64,000 bases of DNA from Anodontia alba (lineage: Eukaryota; Mollusca; Bivalvia; Lucinida; Lucinidae): the NCBI GenBank assembly GCA_964016985.1, contig OZ024827.1, positions 20,105,275 through 20,169,274 of the forward strand, given 5' to 3'. Numbering within the stretch: the first letter of the stretch is position 1; the number at the start of each line of letters is the position of its first letter. A program made the translations under genes and the position numbers. This document shows positions 10,565 to 21,856 of this stretch, one piece after another. The notes beneath the pieces were generated by a model. That model ran no database searches and was not told the DNA's origin. It saw only the letters and a program-made list of their open reading frames with translations.

Positions 10565-11566
10565 AATGATGATAAAAATCATCTACCAGCAACAAACATA
10601 GATGATGTAACAATTAGCATAGTAGAAGATGAGATTGATAATTATTCATCGAAACATGCAAAGCAAACCCAAGAGCACAACCAGGAACCAGCAAAAGAAA
10701 GGAGCCCTAGGGAACCTGTAGTAGGGAAAAAGGATAAAGAGAAAATTGCTCCAGAAAAACCAGGAGAACATAGAAGAGTTCAAGAGAACAGCATCAGGGA
10801 TACTACACATAAGTCAGCTGATATTACTAGGGGTGATAACTCTCACAAGAAACATGAGCCTCACCCAGGTAGAGAAATAGGTAACAGTACGAAATCTGTG
10901 TCACCTGTCAGTGATAAGAATGAGAGAAATGACTCACATACCCAGAGAGGTTCTCAGAGTTCACAAATAGCAAATAAACCAAGAGAACCCAAGCATGATG
11001 CATACCCAGCAAATAGGCCAAGAGAACCAAAACCAGAGCCTAGAGATATTAGGGAGCGCTCATTATCACCACCTGACCATCTGAATAAACCAGTAAATCC
11101 CGTAGGCAGGACTGGATCTTTTATCAAAAACCGTGACTCTCCTCGACGACAGAGTCGTGAAGTCAGAGATCTTGATACAGCCAGTTTGGGACATTCTGGA
11201 GAGCCACATAATCCAGGCGGAACCCCACCTGGTACATTATCAGATTTGAAAAAACAACGATCGGAGAATCACAAGTTAGGAAATGGATTGGATGCACAGG
11301 TTCAGAACTTGTTTTTACACAGTTTGTCAGGAGCCGGCAACAAGTACAGCAGTGGTAGCGGAAACCCACCACAAACTCAAAACAGAAAAGAAAACACGCA
11401 AAACGGACGAAATGTTAAACATAACAATAATAACACATCGGGCCCGACGCGGCCACCAACATTTATATCAGATTCAGGTCCCCTTAGAAGATTTTCAGCA
11501 CCCACTTCCCATCCTGTGATAGGAGAGGATGACAAGTTTAAGAACAACTGTTGTGTTATTTTGTGA
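10565..11566 (+). CDS. 3'-terminal exon of an unidentified CaaX-box protein
   Basis: This 334-codon exon, counting the stop, opens after the acceptor tttgtttccttacag. The in-frame ATG at 10541 lies in the intron side and is not a likely start. The protein begins with an acidic stretch (TISIVEDEID), then runs about 280 residues rich in Lys, Arg, Glu, Pro, Ser, Asn and His with no visible fold. SLSPP and RRFSAP look like phosphorylation sites. The C-terminus is NNCCVIL*. CVIL is a CaaX box, and the final Leu favours geranylgeranylation. The adjacent Cys could be palmitoylated, so membrane attachment is inferred. I found no upstream exon within 1-10500. CaaX proteins with long disordered tails, such as the PPP1R16 (MYPT3/TIMAP) type, are only possibilities. 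TGA is at 11564-11566. Confidence 0.8.
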   Translation, partial: NDDKNHLPATNIDDVTISIVEDEIDNYSSKHAKQTQEHNQEPAKERSPREPVVGKKDKEKIAPEKPGEHRRVQENSIRDTTHKSADITRGDNSHKKHEPHPGREIGNSTKSVSPVSDKNERNDSHTQRGSQSSQIANKPREPKHDAYPANRPREPKPEPRDIRERSLSPPDHLNKPVNPVGRTGSFIKNRDSPRRQSREVRDLDTASLGHSGEPHNPGGTPPGTLSDLKKQRSENHKLGNGLDAQVQNLFLHSLSGAGNKYSSGSGNPPQTQNRKENTQNGRNVKHNNNNTSGPTRPPTFISDSGPLRRFSAPTSHPVIGEDDKFKNNCCVIL

Positions 11567-11747
11567 TCTTTTTCTATCCTTAGTTGAATATTCCAGTTTT
11601 GTTCAAATTGTACAGAATATTTTGTGAATATTCCTTGTACATTCAATGATGCTGTACAGAAAAAAAATACCACATGTAGCTCAGATTTGTTCAATAAGTA
11701 TAATGCTAATATATAGTCAAAATAATTACCTTTATTTCATTCAGAAA

Positions 11748-11973
11748 TATATGAGCTGTGTCAAGCGAAAAAGTGCCTTCGAACATACACAAAACACGCA
11801 GATTCAGATCATCCTGTACAAGTGTAAAGTAATATTCAGTCCTTTGTTGTATAGTGTCCAATGATTCTATTAGCGGACAGGGAAGGCCCTGATCAGACTG
11901 CGCAAATGCGCAGGCTGATCTGGCCTTCTCTGTCCGCAAATTCTCGAAGACACGTTTTTGCATGGTGTGGCTG
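11748..11973. mobile_element. MITE R-related element in the 3' flank of the CaaX gene
   Basis: AAATATATGAGCTGTGTCAA is followed by a CATCCTGTACAAGTGTAAAG segment. Then come CTGATCAGACTGCGCAAATG and its near-complement. The same layout recurs at 44639-44863. It begins about 180 bp after the CaaX stop, so it may lie in the 3' UTR. Confidence 0.6.
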
Positions 11974-12338
11974 GTGTTCTTTTAAGATTATCATAGCCAA
12001 CAGAGCCCTTTTTGAATGGTTTATGCTATTAGTCCCAGGGACTCGTATCATTGTCAAGTCTGGTTATGTCTGTGACTGTTTCATCTTACCGTAATTACAC
12101 TGAATATTCGGATACCATTTCTCAACACTTAGCATTCTGGGTAAAAACAACTTCCGTGGATGACGTTTTAAGATAGTTCATTTTTTCCTAAGGAGACAAT
12201 TTGCATGAAATGTCAAAGTCTATTTTTATTGGAAAGATAAAAAAATATCATCAGTTTATTATCTGTGGAATTTGCCCATAGAGTGGTAATAGTTAACATG
12301 ATTGTCCTAAAATTTGAACAAAGTATATTTTACTACCT

Positions 12339-12581
12339 GGGCCCAGTTGTTCAAAGCATTGTTAGGTTAAGGAATTGTTAAGGGTCATTTCGTTAACTGT
12401 TTTAGCGGATTCAATATACAATATTCTGATATTTTTTGCTGAAAAAATGTGAGTAGCTTTTGCACTGCAAAAGCTACTCACATTTTTTCAGCAAAAAATT
12501 TCCGCATATTTGTGTATCACTTGATGTAAATTTTAACGAATCGTTAAGTAACGATGTCGTTAGCTTTGAACAACTGGGCCC
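12339..12581. mobile_element. MITE Q (GGGCCCAGTTGTTCAAAGC ends), copy 1
   Basis: GGGCCCAGTTGTTCAAAGC and its complement GCTTTGAACAACTGGGCCC bracket 243 bp. The central hairpin is TGAAAAAATGTGAGTAGCTT with an exact complement either side of TTGCACTGCAA. Confidence 0.83.
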
Positions 12582-13519
12582 TGTTGTTTTGTCTTAGAAC
12601 TGCTGGATGTGTGGTAAACTGGGTAGTCACTGATCAGATGCTGCACTCTGTGGCATTTGACCTGATCTACACTGGTTGCGTTTTATCCGAATACTTAGGG
12701 TAAATGTGCTAAGTTTATTTTGTAAAAGAATTTTTAATGCCCAATATATCAGGGTAAAATAATCTGAGCTGGACTCTTAAAGATTTTTATCCTTGCTATC
12801 TCATTTGTATTCATATTTTTTTCACATTGAAACTATTTACATTAATTGCAAGCAAATTTTTAACACAGAGAACATCTTGATTTAGCTCATTAATGCCTTG
12901 TATCTTTCTAAAGGCATTTATACAAACAGTGTTAAATGCAGAAAAGGTGCCACATTTTTCAGCATCTGATCAGGGTCTACACTGATTGCTCTGACATTAC
13001 CAGTTTGCAGTCACAGATGCATTACTCGGTACTTTTGCTTCGGCTAAAAACCCACATCATGAGAGTGATGTCAAACACTGCAAAATTTGCTATTAATGCT
13101 TAGAATCCTGGGTAAAAAATTTCAGCAGACATTTTGAATTTTTCCTAATTTTTTTTTCCAGAAAATAAGTTCTGACATGTATATTGTCACCTTTGGAGAC
13201 AATTTACGTGAAATTCCATAGCCTCTTTTATGGGAAAAATAAAAATAATATCAATATGTCATCTGCTGAATATGCATGTTAAGGCAATTTCTGTGACACC
13301 CCATTAGAAATACAATCGACCCTCCTGATACTCATGATGGGAGATTTCATTGAAGATATGTAGGCATTAATGGGTTAAATGGAACATACCATGTGAAAAT
13401 GGTCTTCGGGGCAGACGGTGACAACCTTGATCAGCTTGTAAATACACAGACCAACCAAGGCATGACTATTCCACTTCACAATGCCTTTCAATACTGTTGA
13501 ATTAACTTTTCCTATTCTC

Positions 13520-13710
13520 TTGGCTGTTTCAGCAGATGACAAACTAACAATATTTTTCTTAGTTTTCCCAGAAAACAGGATTTGGCATTTCATGCAAATT
13601 GTCTCCAATGGAGACAATTTGCATGAACTGCCAAATCCTGTTTTCTGGGGAAAAATAAGAAAAATATTTCAGTATGTCATCTGCTGAAAATTTTACCCAG
13701 AGTGCTTAGC
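13520..13710. mobile_element. MITE M2 (CAGCAGATGACAAACT / CAGAAAACAGG hairpin)
   Basis: The near-perfect palindrome reads CAGAAAACAGGATTTGGCAT and CATGCAAATTGTCTCCAATG followed by its complement, ending CATCTGCTGAAAATTTTACC. Shorter copies are at 1560-1650, 12190-12296, 13110-13280, 29640-29830, 42899-43050 and 48955-49090. Confidence 0.72.
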
Positions 13711-13919
13711 ATTAAATGGCAAGGCCTTGATTGGGATATGCAGGCTGATCAGGGTGTCTGCACATGCCCAGAAGATCTCTATTCTTATGGGGAAGCCCAT
13801 ATAAATCTTTAATTCAGAAATGTATTTAAATATTATTTGGTTGTGTTTTATTCTGCTGTTTCATTTGTGGTGTATAAAGTTAGGAATTTTTTTTTTTTTT
13901 TTTTATGATCTGAATAACA

Positions 13920-14160
13920 TTCTGGTTAAAACTTTCAGCAACATTTTGAAATTTAAAATTTTTATCAGAAAATAGGGTTTGACATTTCATGCAAATTGTC
14001 TCCTGAGGAGACAATTTGCATGAAATGTCAAACCCTTTTTTTCTGAGAAATAATACTTGGGCCTGCCATGTAATGCAGATTGTCTCCTTCAAAGACAGTT
14101 TGCATGAAATGTCAAACCCTACTTTCTGGGATTTTTTTTTAACAATTTGTCATCTACTGT
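13920..14160. mobile_element. two adjoining M2 hairpins
   Basis: One palindrome (GACATTTCATGCAAATTGTC / complement) is followed at once by a second, diverged copy centred on CTCCTTCAAAGACAG. A short AG run follows at 14166-14180. Confidence 0.65.
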
Positions 14161-14180
14161 ATTAACCCAGAGAGAGAGAG

Positions 14181-14681
14181 AGCTTAAAGTTAAATAGGCC
14201 ATATCATTAGCAATGAGTTCTTATGGCATATCATGTTTTTTTTTTTGTGTGTATTTTAATGTCCCCATCAACAGCATTGAGGTCATTTTGAGTTGTTATT
14301 CAAGTTAATATTTATATATATATATATACTGCTGTTAAGCCTTGACAAAGGGAATATTTTATTTCTGTTTGATGAATCATACCATCAAGTAGAGTTTGCA
14401 CACAGGCCCATTATAACAGCAAGTGGGAAAATAAACATTATATTGTTTTCATTAGATATTGGGAATTGTTACTGTAATCCAAATGATTATTGAAGATATG
14501 AATTTTGATTAGTTATTAATTATTAAAAATTGAAATTCATATCTTAAACACATTTGTCTTACATAACAGGAGATAGAGTTTTACTTGGATTGGATGATAT
14601 GCCATATAGGACCCCTTCTCATGTCATGGCAAAGATGAATTCATGATCATATCATATGTGCACATTCCAATATACTCTAAG
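14181..14681. other. no gene seen; weak inverted repeat
   Basis: (TA)n at 14313-14326. GAAGATATGAATTTTGATTA at 14491 faces AATTGAAATTCATATCTTAA at 14528, a short foldback. Confidence 0.5.
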
Positions 14682-14926
14682 TTAACCCTTAAACTGCAGA
14701 TCACAACAATTGTCATCTGCTTTGTCATCTGCTTGTTATTTTAAAAGTCATTTCTGCAAACAGTGTGGACCCAGATCAGACTGCTCCTCTAGGAGCAGTC
14801 TGATCAGGGTCCATACTGCTTACCTGTATGCAAAAATAGGTTTGAAAAGTTTGCAAGAATTTTCAGCATACGACATAAAGAGACGACATTTTCAGATGCA
14901 GGTTTTCTTGGCATTTTAAGGGTTAG
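14682..14926. mobile_element. TTAA MITE, TTAACCCTTAAACTGC type
   Basis: The ends are TTAACCCTTAAA and TTTTAAGGGTTA(G). The centre (14754-14822) is the hairpin core GCAAACAGTGTGGACC...GGTCCATACTGC with GATCAGACTGCTCCTCTAGG in the arm. It is the uninterrupted relative of 33480-34698. Confidence 0.75.
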
Positions 14927-15375
14927 TATTTATATACTACTGTAAAACTTCTAAACTGGGAAAAAATAATTAGACTATTATCTGCTGCAGTTATGCACTT
15001 TAACACACTGGTAATCTTGATATTCGTGCAATGGTTCACTGTTCTTAACCACTGCGCAAAAAAAGTGAATGGTGGGAAAAAAAATATGAGTACCTCATGT
15101 TTTGGTGGGAAAAAAATTTGTGAGTACCTCATGTTTTGGTGGGGAAAAAAAATTGTCACCTCATTTAACAGCTTATCTGGAGCTGCTTGTAATCTTCAGT
15201 TTAGTTTATAGATGTATTAATGACTAATGTAATTAGTCAAAAAAAATATGTTCAGACACATTAGTTTGACATAAAATGTGAACACGTCTGTTCTATTTGA
15301 CTACCTGTTGATATGTCTAAAGATTGCTGGACAAGGCAAACAGTGTAGACCCTGATGAGATGGCATTTTTTGCAG

Positions 15376-15830
15376 CACAGCACAGTCAGCTAAGCGTGTC
15401 TGATTGTAAATCCAGGCCCTGAGGTTATAGAATTTTTTCATGCTCAACTCAGCTGAGCATGAAATTTTCTCTGCTAATAAATATGAAAAAATAGTTGGCA
15501 TTTTCATATTTATTAGCAGAGAAATGTTCATGCTCAGCTATGTTTAGCAAGAAAGAGTTTGCAATTGTTAGTTATTTGAGATTTATAAGCATGAAAAAAG
15601 TTTTATAACCTCAGGGCCAGGGGTCACAAATTTGAATCCCAGCTCAGCCTCACAACTTTTGCGGAGATTGATCATGAAAGCATTTTTATAGTCACTCTCC
15701 CCCTTCCGCTGATTCAAGAAGGGCATTTGTCCGTTCTGGTGAAAGTATTTACCCAAGTACTGGTTATCTGCTGTGAGGACTTATTTTGCCCAGGGAAAGT
15801 GTGAATAGGTTAGCTGACATGACCTTAACA
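15376..15830 (+). mobile_element. SINE with alternative head, split by a MITE
   Basis: GCACAGTCAGCTAAGCGTGT and AAATTTGAATCCCAGCTCAG form the head, on either side of the 202-bp MITE. The body GGAGATTGATCATGAAAGCA to AGTGTGAATAGGTTAGCTGA matches family S. Confidence 0.75.
15416..15617. mobile_element. 202-bp MITE with 3-bp CAG target duplication, inside a SINE
   Basis: Ends GCCCTGAGGTTATA and TATAACCTCAGGGC, with CAG on each side (15413-15415 and 15618-15620). The inner arms are CATGCTCAACTCAGCTGAGC and complementary TTATTAGCAGAGAAA motifs. It splits a SINE. Confidence 0.82.
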
Positions 15831-15905
15831 GTGTTGATAAAGCTCCAACTGATCAGGGTCTACACTGTTTGTTCAGACCTGTGTGTCCGAATTCTTAGGG
15901 TCACT

Positions 15906-16890
15906 ATGCTAACCCATAATGTTTGTTTTACAGTACAAGGCATTATGCTGTCTAAATTTTGCTGTTAAGGAGGGGGTTTGTTTTTTGGATTGAAATTACT
16001 GTCATTTATTAAACCTCCCTTCCAACCACCCATCCTTTATATTACTGTATCAGAAAATATAAATATTAACTTTTTTTCCGCTACTGGTACAAAATGAGTT
16101 GATGATTTAAACTGTCTTGGCATTTCCTGTATTGTAAATGGCGTGAAATTTCGTACACCAAAGTTCCTGACAAAATGACATATGCAAACAGTGTAGGACA
16201 CTGTTTGTCATTCCACTAAGTATTTTAAGAAACAATTGCATAAAAAGCAAAATTTAGGCAAAAAAAAAAAGTACATGAATGGAATAAAGTGTTCGAAATT
16301 TTTGGACATTTTATTGTGGTATGAATTATGATTCACCCTTGCAAATTCTTTCCTTTTAGAGTAGACCCCTTTTCAGAAATACGTATTTTGTCTTTATTCA
16401 AATTCAAAATGCTAAAAGTTGAGGACTCCCTCTGGTAGTATGCAGTGATAGATACATGCAGGTCATTACAGGAATGTAGGGGGAAAAAAGTCACAGATTT
16501 GAGTAGGAAAACAGTCACAAACTATTTTGAATCTGCTTTAATTTTGCTTTTTCATAGCTGTTATGTGAGGTAATGATTTAATAATGTATAATTTCGCAAA
16601 AAATGACGTGCTGAGTTCCTGCCAAATATGCTTCTAACTAGCCAAGTACAACTAGAGATTTAGCAATACATAATCATTCACAACGGCTATAATTTACAAG
16701 TATGTGGTAGAAACATGAGCAGTCTTCTCTGAACAGTTAAAATAATTAAATAATATAGATGTCTACATATTTTTGCCTGTGGCTATTTTTTCCTGTGACC
16801 TTTTTTCCAAGCACCATTACAGTATCCCACTGCATTTTGAAGGAAATATTTGAGCATATTGTTATGTACAGTACAGATGAGCCAGGATGT
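15906..16890. other. no gene seen
   Basis: Mostly unassigned AT-rich DNA with a family C remnant at 16180-16310. Confidence 0.45.
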
Positions 16891-16978
16891 AAGAAAACGA
16901 CCCTTATGGTATATGCAGACAGTGAAGATCCAGATCAGCTGCAGTCTGATCAGTGGCATCTCTGTGTCTATAATATGA

Positions 16979-17246
16979 CATTACGAAAACACACCTATTC
17001 ATATATATTGAAAATTTTACAACCAAAAAAAGAAAATCTTCAGATAAAAAATTGATATTTTTCATATTTCTGCTCAAAACATAGTGGGTACTTGTTAGAA
17101 CCGCATCAGTGAGGCAGTTTTAATGAGTACCCACAATCTATGTTTTTGAGCAAGATAAGAAAAAATAATGTATATGCCTGTAAACCCCAGTTTTACTATA
17201 TAAAAGTGGGTTTTAAGGGGCTCAAATTTATATAGGCATTTTTGTC
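16979..17246. mobile_element. HP1 MITE, copy 4
   Basis: CATTACGAAAACACACC to ATAGGCATTTTTGTCA. It abuts a hairpin MITE of the HP2 type. Confidence 0.78.
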
Positions 17247-17600
17247 AGCTGAAGTGTTGATATTTTTCTTATTTATCCATGAAAACCAAACATTGAGGTA
17301 CTCATTAGAAGCACCTCATGAAGGCCCTTTTAACCCTTCTCATGCTGAACACAACATGCCCTGCTTTAGCAAACAGTGTAGATCCAGATCAGCTGGCTTA
17401 AGCCAACTTATCTGGATCTGCACTCTCTGTCATTAAATGTGTAAATTTCTATCAACAATCTGGATCAAATAATCTGATTGGCTGAAAATTAGAAATGGGC
17501 ATGGCATCTTAATTTATTCAGCAGGACAAGGGTTAATGAGTACCCACGTTTTCGTGGAGAAATAAGAAACATATTTACCGCATGCTCCCCCTTCACTAAA
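17247..17600. mobile_element. HP2 MITE carrying a nested TTAA MITE
   Basis: The left arm has TTGAGGTACTCATTAGAAGC and CCTCATGAAGGCCCTTT. After family A copy 4 the right arm resumes with ATGAGTACCCACGTTTTCGT and GGAGAAATAAGAAACATA. Confidence 0.75.
17330..17536. mobile_element. TTAA MITE family A, copy 4, nested in a hairpin MITE
   Basis: It opens TTAACCCTTCTCATGCTGAA and closes CAGCAGGACAAGGGTTAA. It lies inside the hairpin arm of the MITE at 17247-17600, at a position where sibling copies read CTTTTAATGAGTA. TTAA is therefore duplicated on insertion. Confidence 0.85.
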
Positions 17601-17923
17601 GCTATTATGCCATGAAGTTGTTTTCTAATTTACTGTATCCAGTTAGTTTGTAAGCAGAGTACGTGAGGGACCATCTGATACAGTTGGACAGGCTGATCCG
17701 AGTCTTCACTGTCATAAATCCATTTTTCTTACAACATAGCTCGAATTTAGATGTTCATGTTTGTACAGTAATAACATGTATTTTTATATCTGATTATATT
17801 TTTACATGAATGTAATATAAGATGTTATCCTGCAATAGGATTGGTTTAGTCTGTACAGTAGAATTGTTTTGTGTGAAAATTTATTGGGGATGAGAAAATG
17901 TGTCTGTAAATGTAAGTGCTGTA

Positions 17924-18134
17924 TTAACCCTTGTCCTGCTGAATAAATTAAGAGGCCACGCCCACTTCTAATTTTCAGCAAATCAGATTACTTGATCTGG
18001 ATTGTTGCTATAAATTCACATACTGAATGGCAAACTGTGCAGATCCAGATCAGTTGGCTTCTTCAGAAGCCAACTGATCTGGATCTACTGTTTGCAAAAC
18101 AGGGTATATCCGGGTTCAGCAGGACAAGGGTTAA
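17924..18134. mobile_element. TTAA MITE family A, copy 5
   Basis: The copy is full length with near-consensus ends (TTAACCCTTGTCCTGCTGAA and CAGCAGGACAAGGGTTAA). Confidence 0.87.
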
Positions 18135-18184
18135 ATAAAAGTGGACTTTGAAAATTGGGGAAAAACTGCTTTACACCCAACGGA

Positions 18185-18420
18185 TGGGTTCGGCAACAGT
18201 CTTTTTATGGAGATTGATCATGAAATATTTTCTTAGGTCATTCTCTCCCTTCCACTGATTCAAGAAGCCCAGTTGTCAGTTTCTGGCAAAAAAAATTGCA
18301 CAAGTACTGGTTAACTGCTTAGAGGATTAAGCCTTCCCAGGAAAGGTGTGGTTAGGTAAACTGACTCGAGATGACCTTAATAGTGTTGACTGGGCCATAA
18401 GACTTCAACTTAAACAAAAT
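18185..18420 (+). mobile_element. SINE S, 5'-truncated
   Basis: Starts near ATGGGTTCGGCAACAGTC and continues through GGAGATTGATCATGAAATAT to GCCATAAGACTTCAACTTAA. The tRNA head is missing. Confidence 0.78.
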
Positions 18421-18581
18421 GTACGGTATCTAGTGATTCTGTAACCAATAGTGAAGACCCTGATCAGACTGCATGGATAGATGTGCAGGCTGATACGGGT
18501 CTTAGCTGTCTGTATCTTTTTCAGCTATATGGTGTGAGGCAGATTTTCCCTGACCAGGTTCATATGTAACTGTTTGTATAA

Positions 18582-18914
18582 TACAGCTGACTCTCGCTAT
18601 CTCAAACTCGCTTATCTCGAATAACTGCTTATCTCGAAGTGAAAATCTGGTCCCCGCCTAAATATGAAAATCTAACATCGTGTAAAAAATATTGTGGAAA
18701 AGAGGAGAAATTGCTTAGGAGCAATTTCTCCTCTTTTCCACAATATTTTCAATATATCTCTAACTTCAAGAGTCCAGTTACACATATATTTGTTAAATGT
18801 GGTTAATCAAATTAGTTTTTCCTCAATTCTGCCAATCTGATATGTCGAAGTACGGATATCTCGGAAGTATTTCAGAGAGTCCCTCGGAATTCGAGATAAC
18901 GAGAGTCGACTGTA
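18582..18914. mobile_element. MITE P2 (TACAGCTGACTCTCGCTATC ends), copy 1
   Basis: The ends TACAGCTGACTCTCGCTATC and GATAACGAGAGTCGACTGTA resemble CAGTYGACTCTCGTTAT-type pogo/jerky-group termini with TA target sites. The centre is the hairpin AATATTGTGGAAAAGAGGAG / complement around ATTGCTTAGGAGCAAT. Confidence 0.8.
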
Positions 18915-18938
18915 GCTGTACTTTGTAACATATGGTGC

Positions 18939-19157
18939 TTAACTTTTTAAGTGCCAATCACAACTGCGGCAGACATTTTAAAACATTTTTTACCATTATT
19001 TTTTGGAGAAAATATGGCTTGACATTTCATGTAAATTGTCTGCCTGGGCAGACCATTTATATGAAATATCAAACCTTATTTTCTCCGAAAAATAATGATT
19101 AAAAGAAGATCAGACTGCACTGTCGGCTACTGTTTTGCTTGACACTAGAAGGGTTAA
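18939..19157. mobile_element. MITE M1 (TTAA...GTGCCAATCACAACTGC)
   Basis: TTAACTTTTTAAGTGCCAAT to TGACACTAGAAGGGTTAA. The hairpin is GACATTTCATGTAAATTGTC across GCCTGGGC, with complement. Relatives lie at 2346-2463, 10098-10310, 26025-26196 and 29165-29383. Confidence 0.7.
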
Positions 19158-19211
19158 TGGATATGGAAAATTAAAGTTCCAGATATGTTGAGCATCTTTG
19201 CAGTTTGATTA

Positions 19212-19437
19212 ACCCATTGAAGAATGGAGACTCCTAAATGGGTAACTGGCTTACAGTGCAGATCCAGATCAGACGCCGCAGAACACGGCATCTGATCAAA
19301 GTCTCCACTGATTGCAAATGATTCAACCATTTTTCTTTAGGAATATCTACATAATATAACCTGACATACCTAAAATCGAAAATGGACTCTTCCAATATAT
19401 AGTTAGGGAGGGTTTATTGAACCTTTAATGGGTTAAT
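19212..19437. mobile_element. MITE F (TTAACCCATTGAAG ends)
   Basis: TTAACCCATTGAAGAATGGA to TTTAATGGGTTAA. The hairpin is GTGCAGATCCAGATCAGACG with complement around GCCGCAGAACACGGC. Confidence 0.72.
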
Positions 19438-19640
19438 CAGCTCTGATCAGATTGCACCGATGCACATGCCGATTGGGACTTTCATGTTCCCAAATACGTT
19501 CAGAACCGTTTTGCACGAGGCAGCCTGCTTAATATTCCTTTGGTTACAATTTTATCATCGTGTCCTTATTTCTTTGTGAATATGATGTGTTTGATAGTCT
19601 TTCAAAGCTGTGTTGTTTTGTGATTCAGTATTGTGAAATG

Positions 19641-19919
19641 CATTACGAAAACACGCCTATTCAAATATATAGCAAAATTTTACCTCCAAAATCTGAAAGT
19701 TTTTAGTTAAAAACTCTGATATTTTTCATATTTTTGCTCTAAACAAAGATTGTCGGTACTCGTTAGAACTGCCTCGGTGAGGCAGTCCTAACGAGTACCC
19801 ACAATCTATGTTTTTGAGCAGAAATAAGAAAAATAATGTATACCCCTGTAAACCCAAGTTTTACTATGTAAAAGTGGGGTTTAAGGGTGTCAAAATTATA
19901 TAGGTATGTTTTCGTGATG
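19641..19919. mobile_element. HP1 MITE, copy 5
   Basis: Full length with consensus termini CATTACGAAAACACGCC and GTATGTTTTCGTGATG. Confidence 0.84.
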
Positions 19920-19970
19920 GAGCAATCAAGTACATTGAGCTACAACATGAGAAAATGTGCCTTCTGACAT

Positions 19971-20346
19971 ACCATATTCGATCTAATTACCGCACTGTGC
20001 GCTTAGATTTTTCAAAATTACTAAAAAAAAAAGCATGTAGTAAAATAACCACCTAATAAGGCTTGTATTAAAGAAAAAAAAAAGTCACCTGAATATTTCA
20101 TGAGAGGATTATTTTAAGATGCTTAAACTGTATTTTTCTGATTAATTTCTAAAAGCATATATTGTTAGTACTCATTTGAATTGCCTCAACAAGTCGAGGC
20201 AATTCAAATGAGTACCAACAACATATGCTTTTAGAAAGAAGTAGGTAAAAGCACATGTGCTGTAATCTGAAGACAATTGACAATTGAAGAAATTGTTTGA
20301 CTTTGCACTTATAGGGGCATGTGCTGTAATTAGCTTGAATACAATA
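19971..20346. mobile_element. HP3 MITE, copy 2
   Basis: ACCATATTCGATCTAATTACC to GTAATTAGCTTGAATACAAT. The hairpin loop is CAACAAGTCGAGGCAATTC. Confidence 0.8.
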
Positions 20347-20454
20347 CTCATCCAGTGAAGACTTAAATTAGCCTGGGTATTAGACACTCGTCACTCTTTG
20401 CTGGATGCTCTTTGGATACAGTAAGTATCCAAAATACACCAAAGAGCCTGACCA

Positions 20455-20590
20455 AGTGGCATATACAAACATATACAAACAGTGCTGACCAAGATTCTAC
20501 ACTGTTTGCCCTTTCCACTATGTATTTTAAGAAAGTAAAATTTAGGCCAAAAAAGGTATGGAATAAAGTCTGAAATTTTAGGACACTATT
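20455..20590. mobile_element. MITE family C fragment
   Basis: The fragment contains GCATATACAAACAGTGCTGA, then TTTGCCCTTTCCACTATGTA and AAATTTTAGGACA. It is in reverse orientation to 37915 and lacks most of one arm. A similar fragment occurs at 16180-16310. Confidence 0.6.
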
Positions 20591-20624
20591 TTATTTTATT
20601 GTTGGTGGTGAAAGTGTATGGTGA

Positions 20625-20705
20625 AAATAAAAATGGTATCAATCACTAGTGAAATGATATCCTATCATTTCACTAGTGACTGATATGATTTTTATTTTCA
20701 CTCCT
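20625..20705. repeat. hairpin, ~38-bp arms
   Basis: GTGAAAATAAAAATGGTATC...GAAATGATA and its near-exact complement around TCC. A second foldback, GTAATGAAAACATTC / complement with CACTCGTGC, lies at 21062-21140. Confidence 0.7.
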
Positions 20706-21660
20706 CGCTTTGGGCAACTTCGGTTTTCTTCATTGTTTCAGATGTGGATCTTACCTCCACTTCAGATTTTTGATCACCTCTAACTTCTTTGTTTCTTAAC
20801 TAAAGTATCAAGTGTTGGTATGCATTTTCTTAGTTAGAATGTAAGGAACATTTTGTTATCAAAATTATTTCAATTTGCCGATTTTTTTTTTTTATTTGTC
20901 TCTCCAGCATTTCACATGTTAAGCACTGAGCGTCGACGCCATGACTTTCATTTTTTGTTTGGTGACGTTATTTATGACGTCAGAAACGCGCATTGGCATG
21001 TAAATAAAATAAAAAGAAAATTTACTCTTTTTTAGTGAATACCATAAAAAAAATTTCATCTCGTGTAATGAAAACATTCAAATTCTCACTCGTGCTTTGC
21101 ACTCGTGAAAATACTGATGTTTTCATTACACTCGATGACAATATTTATGGTATTCACAGCAAAAGAGTAAATATCCTTTATGTACCATGTGTCAACAGGC
21201 AGGCTGATAAGACTGAAAAGATACACAGGCTGATCAGAGTTTTTGCTGGACGCAGATGAACAGTACATTTTCTCACATTGCCATTCAAATCTTGTTTGAA
21301 GAATAGAACAATAATGGTGAAACAACTTTTTTGGGAAGGGGAGGGTGGTGACAGAAGAAAGTATTTCTTTTATTTTAGTCATGAGAAAGATCCTTTACAA
21401 GAATACACATATCAGCCTGGGCATCTTTCCCATCTGGCCATGTCCTTTTTATTTTGCTGTTTATTGTAATACTCGGAACATGAAGTACTTTTCCTAAAAA
21501 AATCAGGCTGAATAGCAAACAGTGCAGACAAATTGGACTACTCTAATAGGAGCATTTTCACTTGGGTTTTCTACACTGTTTGCTTAGGCATGTCTGCCAA
21601 AATATCTATTTAGTCAGGTTCTTCAAATTTTAGGTATTGTGTGCAAACAGAATTTCAAAG

Positions 21661-21856
21661 ATAGCTCCAGATAAGGCGCTTTGTCCAACCAAAAATTATT
21701 CATATTTTTCTTATATTTGTATGAAAACATACATTGTGAGTACTTATTAGAAGTGCCTCACCAAGGCACTTCTAATGAGTATCCACAACATAGGTTTTTT
21801 TTTTTTGCAAAAAAAAAAAAAAATGTCTAGGACAGCCACTCTTATCTGGAGCTATG
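21661..21856. mobile_element. HP2 MITE
   Basis: ATAGCTCCAGATAAGGCGCTT to GCCACTCTTATCTGGAGCTAT in shape. The hairpin is intact (GAAGTGCCTCACCAAGGCAC) and a homopolymer-rich right shoulder follows. Confidence 0.8.
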
